From positions 1-7,626 of the forward strand of contig JAOAPP010000640.1 of assembly GCA_025462985.1 (NCBI GenBank): 7,626 nt of DNA, in the 5' to 3' direction. Numbering within the stretch: the first letter of the stretch is position 1; each line of letters begins with the position of its first letter. Positions 5,115 through 7,626 of the stretch are shown one piece after another. The DNA comes from Bryobacterales bacterium (GTDB lineage Bacteria > Acidobacteriota > Terriglobia > Bryobacterales > Bryobacteraceae). A program made the translations under genes and the position numbers. Below the pieces are notes generated by a model. It was not told the DNA's origin and did no database searches. It saw only the letters and a list, made by a program, of their open reading frames with translations.

Positions 5115-6317
5115 TTGGGACTCGTACTCGCCCGGAAAATCTTCGTTGCCGAGGTATGCGGCTTGCTGCTCGCGGCAGGCGCGCCAGCAATGGCGGCTCT
5201 CGCGGTCCATAACATCACTGCTCAAACTGCCGCTGACACAACGACGAAGCCGACCGAACATGTTCTCGGAACGATAACGTCGGTAGATCCGGCGGCCCAC
5301 ACGATCACGGTCAAGGACGACAAGTCCGGCACGGAGCATGTGGTGTCCACGGCAAACACGCGGACACTTATCAAGGTTCTTCCGACAGCCAAAGACCTGA
5401 AGGGCGCCACCCGGATCACGGCGGAAGATCTCTCGACGGGCGACCGTGTGGACATCCGCGGATTCAAGGATGAAGCGAAGCCGGATACCATCGCGGCCCG
5501 AAGCGTGGTGCTCATGTCAGCGCGGGAGTTGCAGGCAAAGCATCAAGCAGATGCGGCCGCATGGCAGAACAGCACGGCTGGCACTGTGACGGCGGTTGAC
5601 CCGGCAGCACATACGCTCGCCATCACTTCGCGTACGCCTCAAGGCCCTCAGCAGATCACGGTGCAAGTACCGCCTTCGGCTGAACTCACGCGCTACTCGC
5701 CCGAAAGTCCGAAGACGCCGGTTGCCTCCCAACTTGCAGATGTGCAGCCCGGCGACCAGGTGAAAGTGATCGGATCGCGGAACGGGGATGGATCATCGCT
5801 TACAGCCGAACGGGTTTACTCGGGCGCTTTCCGAACGATAGCCGGCACGATCACAGCGGTCAATCCGGACGGCAAGGGTCTTACGATCCAGAATTTGCAA
5901 ACAAAGAGGCCGATGCAGGTTTCGCTCACGGAATTGTCCGCAGTTCACAAGCTGCCGCCGGAGATGGCCGCGATGGCTGCGCGCCGGCTCGGTGGAAACT
6001 CCGGTGCGGGGATGCCCCCCGGAGCGGGGCAACCACCACGTACCCCTGCAGCCGGCGTTCAGCAGGGCGGAACGGAAACACGTCAGCACCAGCGAGGGGA
6101 TTTATCACAGATGGTGCAGCATTTGCCGACGATTTCCCTGGCGGACTTGAAGCCGGGGGACGCGGTCATCGTATCGGGTGTTTTGGGCAGCGACAAAGGG
6201 CAGCTGATTGCAACCAACATCATTGCAGGTGTGGAACCAATGCTGCAGTCCGGTGGCGCCCGCCAGGTGCAGGCATCGGGAGATTGGTCACTCGATATGG
6301 CTATGCCGACTCAGTAG
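5115..6317 (+). CDS. Exported protein with three DUF5666-like repeats
   Basis: A 400-residue protein with an N-terminal signal-peptide-like stretch (hydrophobic about residues 8-30, probable cleavage near Ala27 after APAMA), so it is likely periplasmic or envelope-associated. Three similar beta-rich units follow, each opening with a G-T-[IV]-T-x-V-[DN]-P motif: at Gly52 (GTITSVDPAAHTITV), Gly156 (GTVTAVDPAAHTLAI) and Gly244 (GTITAVNPDGKGLTI). Each closes with a [DS]-L/V-x-x-GD-x-V turn: Gly109-Asp110, Gly213-Asp214 and Gly348-Asp349. This pattern fits DUF5666, a small beta-barrel fold of unknown function. The third unit is interrupted by a Gly/Pro/Gln-rich linker (about 293-325). The start is TTG 5115, supported by AGGAA five bases upstream and because it gives a complete signal peptide; no in-frame ATG fits. 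The TonB receptor follows after 39 bp, suggesting one operon. Function is unknown. Confidence 0.82.
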   Translation: MGLVLARKIFVAEVCGLLLAAGAPAMAALAVHNITAQTAADTTTKPTEHVLGTITSVDPAAHTITVKDDKSGTEHVVSTANTRTLIKVLPTAKDLKGATRITAEDLSTGDRVDIRGFKDEAKPDTIAARSVVLMSARELQAKHQADAAAWQNSTAGTVTAVDPAAHTLAITSRTPQGPQQITVQVPPSAELTRYSPESPKTPVASQLADVQPGDQVKVIGSRNGDGSSLTAERVYSGAFRTIAGTITAVNPDGKGLTIQNLQTKRPMQVSLTELSAVHKLPPEMAAMAARRLGGNSGAGMPPGAGQPPRTPAAGVQQGGTETRQHQRGDLSQMVQHLPTISLADLKPGDAVIVSGVLGSDKGQLIATNIIAGVEPMLQSGGARQVQASGDWSLDMAMPTQ

Positions 6318-6356
6318 CGGCTGAGAACCATCCCATAAATCAACGTTAGAGGATAT

Positions 6357-7626
6357 ATGAAGAAGTGTGCCTGCCAGTGTCTGCTGGCCGTAATGATCAT
6401 TGCCGCAATTACGGCTCGGGCGCAGACGCCTGCTCCGTCCACAAGTTCCTCGCCGGCTGCTACGCCGCGCATCGGCCGAGGCGGCATTTCCGGTACGGTG
6501 CGGGGCGTTGTGAAAGATGACACCGGGGGAGCGATCCCGGGCGCAACCATCACACTGACTGATACCGCCGGAAAGGTGATCAAAAGTTCAACGGAAGCGG
6601 ACGGAACCTACACTGTTCGCGGCATACCGCCGGGGACTTATTCTCTGGTTGCCACATACGCGGGTTTGCAGCAGCAAAAGCCGCTCGCGCTGGACGTGAA
6701 GGCCGGACAGGCGCTGACAGGCGATGTCGTCATGACCGTGCAGACGCAGAAACAGGAAGTCACAGTCACCGAGACCGGCGATAACCAGGTGAGCACAGAG
6801 GCATCGAACAACGCTTCGGCACTGGTGCTGAAGCAGGAAGATCTCGATGCGCTTCCCGACGACCCGGACGACCTTTCAGCCGACCTTCAGGCGCTGGCGG
6901 GTCCGGCCGCAGGGCCGGGAGGCAACCAGATTTTCATCGACGGATTCACCGGCGGACAACTGCCGCCGAAAGCATCCATCCGCGAGATCCGGATCAATTC
7001 GAACCCGTTCTCGGCGGAGTTCGACAAGCTTGGATTTGGACGGATCCAGATTTTCACTAAGCCGGGTTCGGATAAATTTCACGGCCAGGGTTACTACAAC
7101 ATCAGTGACGGAGTCTGGAACTCGCGCAATCCTTTTCTGGTGACGACGCCGCCGTTTCGGACGCAGATGTTCGGCGGGAACGTCAGCGGACCCATTGGCA
7201 AGAAAGCCAGTTTCTTCATCGACGCCGAGCGCCGGAACATCGACGACAACGGGATCATCACGGCCACCATTCCGACCCCCGACTTAAGGGGCAGTCAGTC
7301 TTATCAAAATTACTATTCAACGCCGCAGCGGCGCACAACGGCCAGCCCTCGCATCGACTATCAGATCAACGCAAACAACACGTTGAGCATGCGATACAAC
7401 TTCCTGTTGAATGACCGGCTGCTGACCAACATCGGCGGGTTCGCGCTGCCGGAGACTACGGTCGGGAGCCTCACCTTCCCCAGCAACGGCTACGGCCAGA
7501 CCACGACCGACCACACGTTCCAAATTGTCGAGACGGCGGTTCTCGGTCCGCATTTTGCCAACGAAAGCCGATTCGAATACGAACGAGAGAACCAGGAGAC
7601 AGGAAGCTCCAGCACGGGTCCGGAGT
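6357..7626 (+). CDS. TonB-dependent receptor, Oar-like, partial (C-terminus beyond right edge)
   Basis: The first 423 residues of an outer-membrane TonB-dependent receptor; full-length relatives are usually about 900-1200 residues, so most of the beta-barrel is missing because the window ends. A signal peptide (residues 1-22, cleavage at ARA-QT) is followed by a Pro/Ser/Thr linker, then a carboxypeptidase-regulatory-like beta-sandwich (about 44-126: SGTVRGVVKDDTGGAIPGA, DGTYTVRGIPPGTYSL). A short plug-like region (about 134-245) includes VTVTE, ALPDDPDDL, NQIFIDGF, IREIRINSNPFSAEFDK and IFTKPGSDKFHGQ; barrel strands follow. This layout is typical of the Oar-like receptors abundant in Acidobacteriota, thought to import large ligands such as glycans or peptides; the ligand here is unknown. 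ATG 6357 is supported by AGAGGA at 6348-6353 (short spacing) and the complete signal peptide. Three Cys in the signal peptide are unusual but do not form a lipobox. It probably shares a transcript with the DUF5666 gene. Confidence 0.92.
   Translation, partial: MKKCACQCLLAVMIIAAITARAQTPAPSTSSSPAATPRIGRGGISGTVRGVVKDDTGGAIPGATITLTDTAGKVIKSSTEADGTYTVRGIPPGTYSLVATYAGLQQQKPLALDVKAGQALTGDVVMTVQTQKQEVTVTETGDNQVSTEASNNASALVLKQEDLDALPDDPDDLSADLQALAGPAAGPGGNQIFIDGFTGGQLPPKASIREIRINSNPFSAEFDKLGFGRIQIFTKPGSDKFHGQGYYNISDGVWNSRNPFLVTTPPFRTQMFGGNVSGPIGKKASFFIDAERRNIDDNGIITATIPTPDLRGSQSYQNYYSTPQRRTTASPRIDYQINANNTLSMRYNFLLNDRLLTNIGGFALPETTVGSLTFPSNGYGQTTTDHTFQIVETAVLGPHFANESRFEYERENQETGSSSTGPE

Overview
The window looks like chromosomal DNA from an Acidobacteriota-type bacterium, GC-rich and Gram-negative. 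The strongest clue is the rightmost gene, a TonB-dependent receptor of the Oar-like kind (signal peptide, carboxypeptidase-regulatory-like domain, short plug), a class greatly expanded in that phylum. Next to it is a secreted DUF5666-type protein. This assignment is inference from gene content; no rRNA or other marker gene is present.

Layout, left to right. (1) 1-430, minus strand: 5' part of an HD-domain metal-dependent phosphohydrolase whose C-terminal end lies outside the window. (2) 431-739: gap between divergent genes, with a candidate promoter facing right. (3) 740-3895, plus strand: a likely operon of a 98-residue small protein with a possible helix-turn-helix, a PhzF-family isomerase-like enzyme, and a cytoplasmic molybdopterin [4Fe-4S] oxidoreductase whose ATG lies one base after the phzF-like stop. 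(4) 3896-4535: 640 bp without a convincing gene, but with a GC-rich hairpin across the upstream stop codon, a good extended -10 promoter (4232-4259) and two perfect hairpins in the implied leader. (5) 4536-4919: a TraR/DksA-type zinc-finger regulator. (6) 4920-5114: gap containing a perfect 11-bp inverted repeat and a possible Shine-Dalgarno-sequestering hairpin. (7) 5115-6317: exported protein with three DUF5666-like repeats, TTG start. (8) 6357 to the right edge: N-terminal 423 residues of the TonB-dependent receptor.

The PhzF-like enzyme and the molybdoenzyme appear co-translated and may act in one uncharacterised small-molecule pathway. The DUF5666 protein and the TonB receptor sit 39 bp apart and are both predicted to be exported, so they may work together in the envelope. 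The DksA-like gene appears to be its own transcription unit with a long leader. I see no CRISPR array, tRNA, rRNA, insertion sequence, phage gene or clear new defence system. The most novel-looking points are the conserved-looking small protein at the head of the redox operon and the structured non-coding DNA flanking the dksA-like gene.
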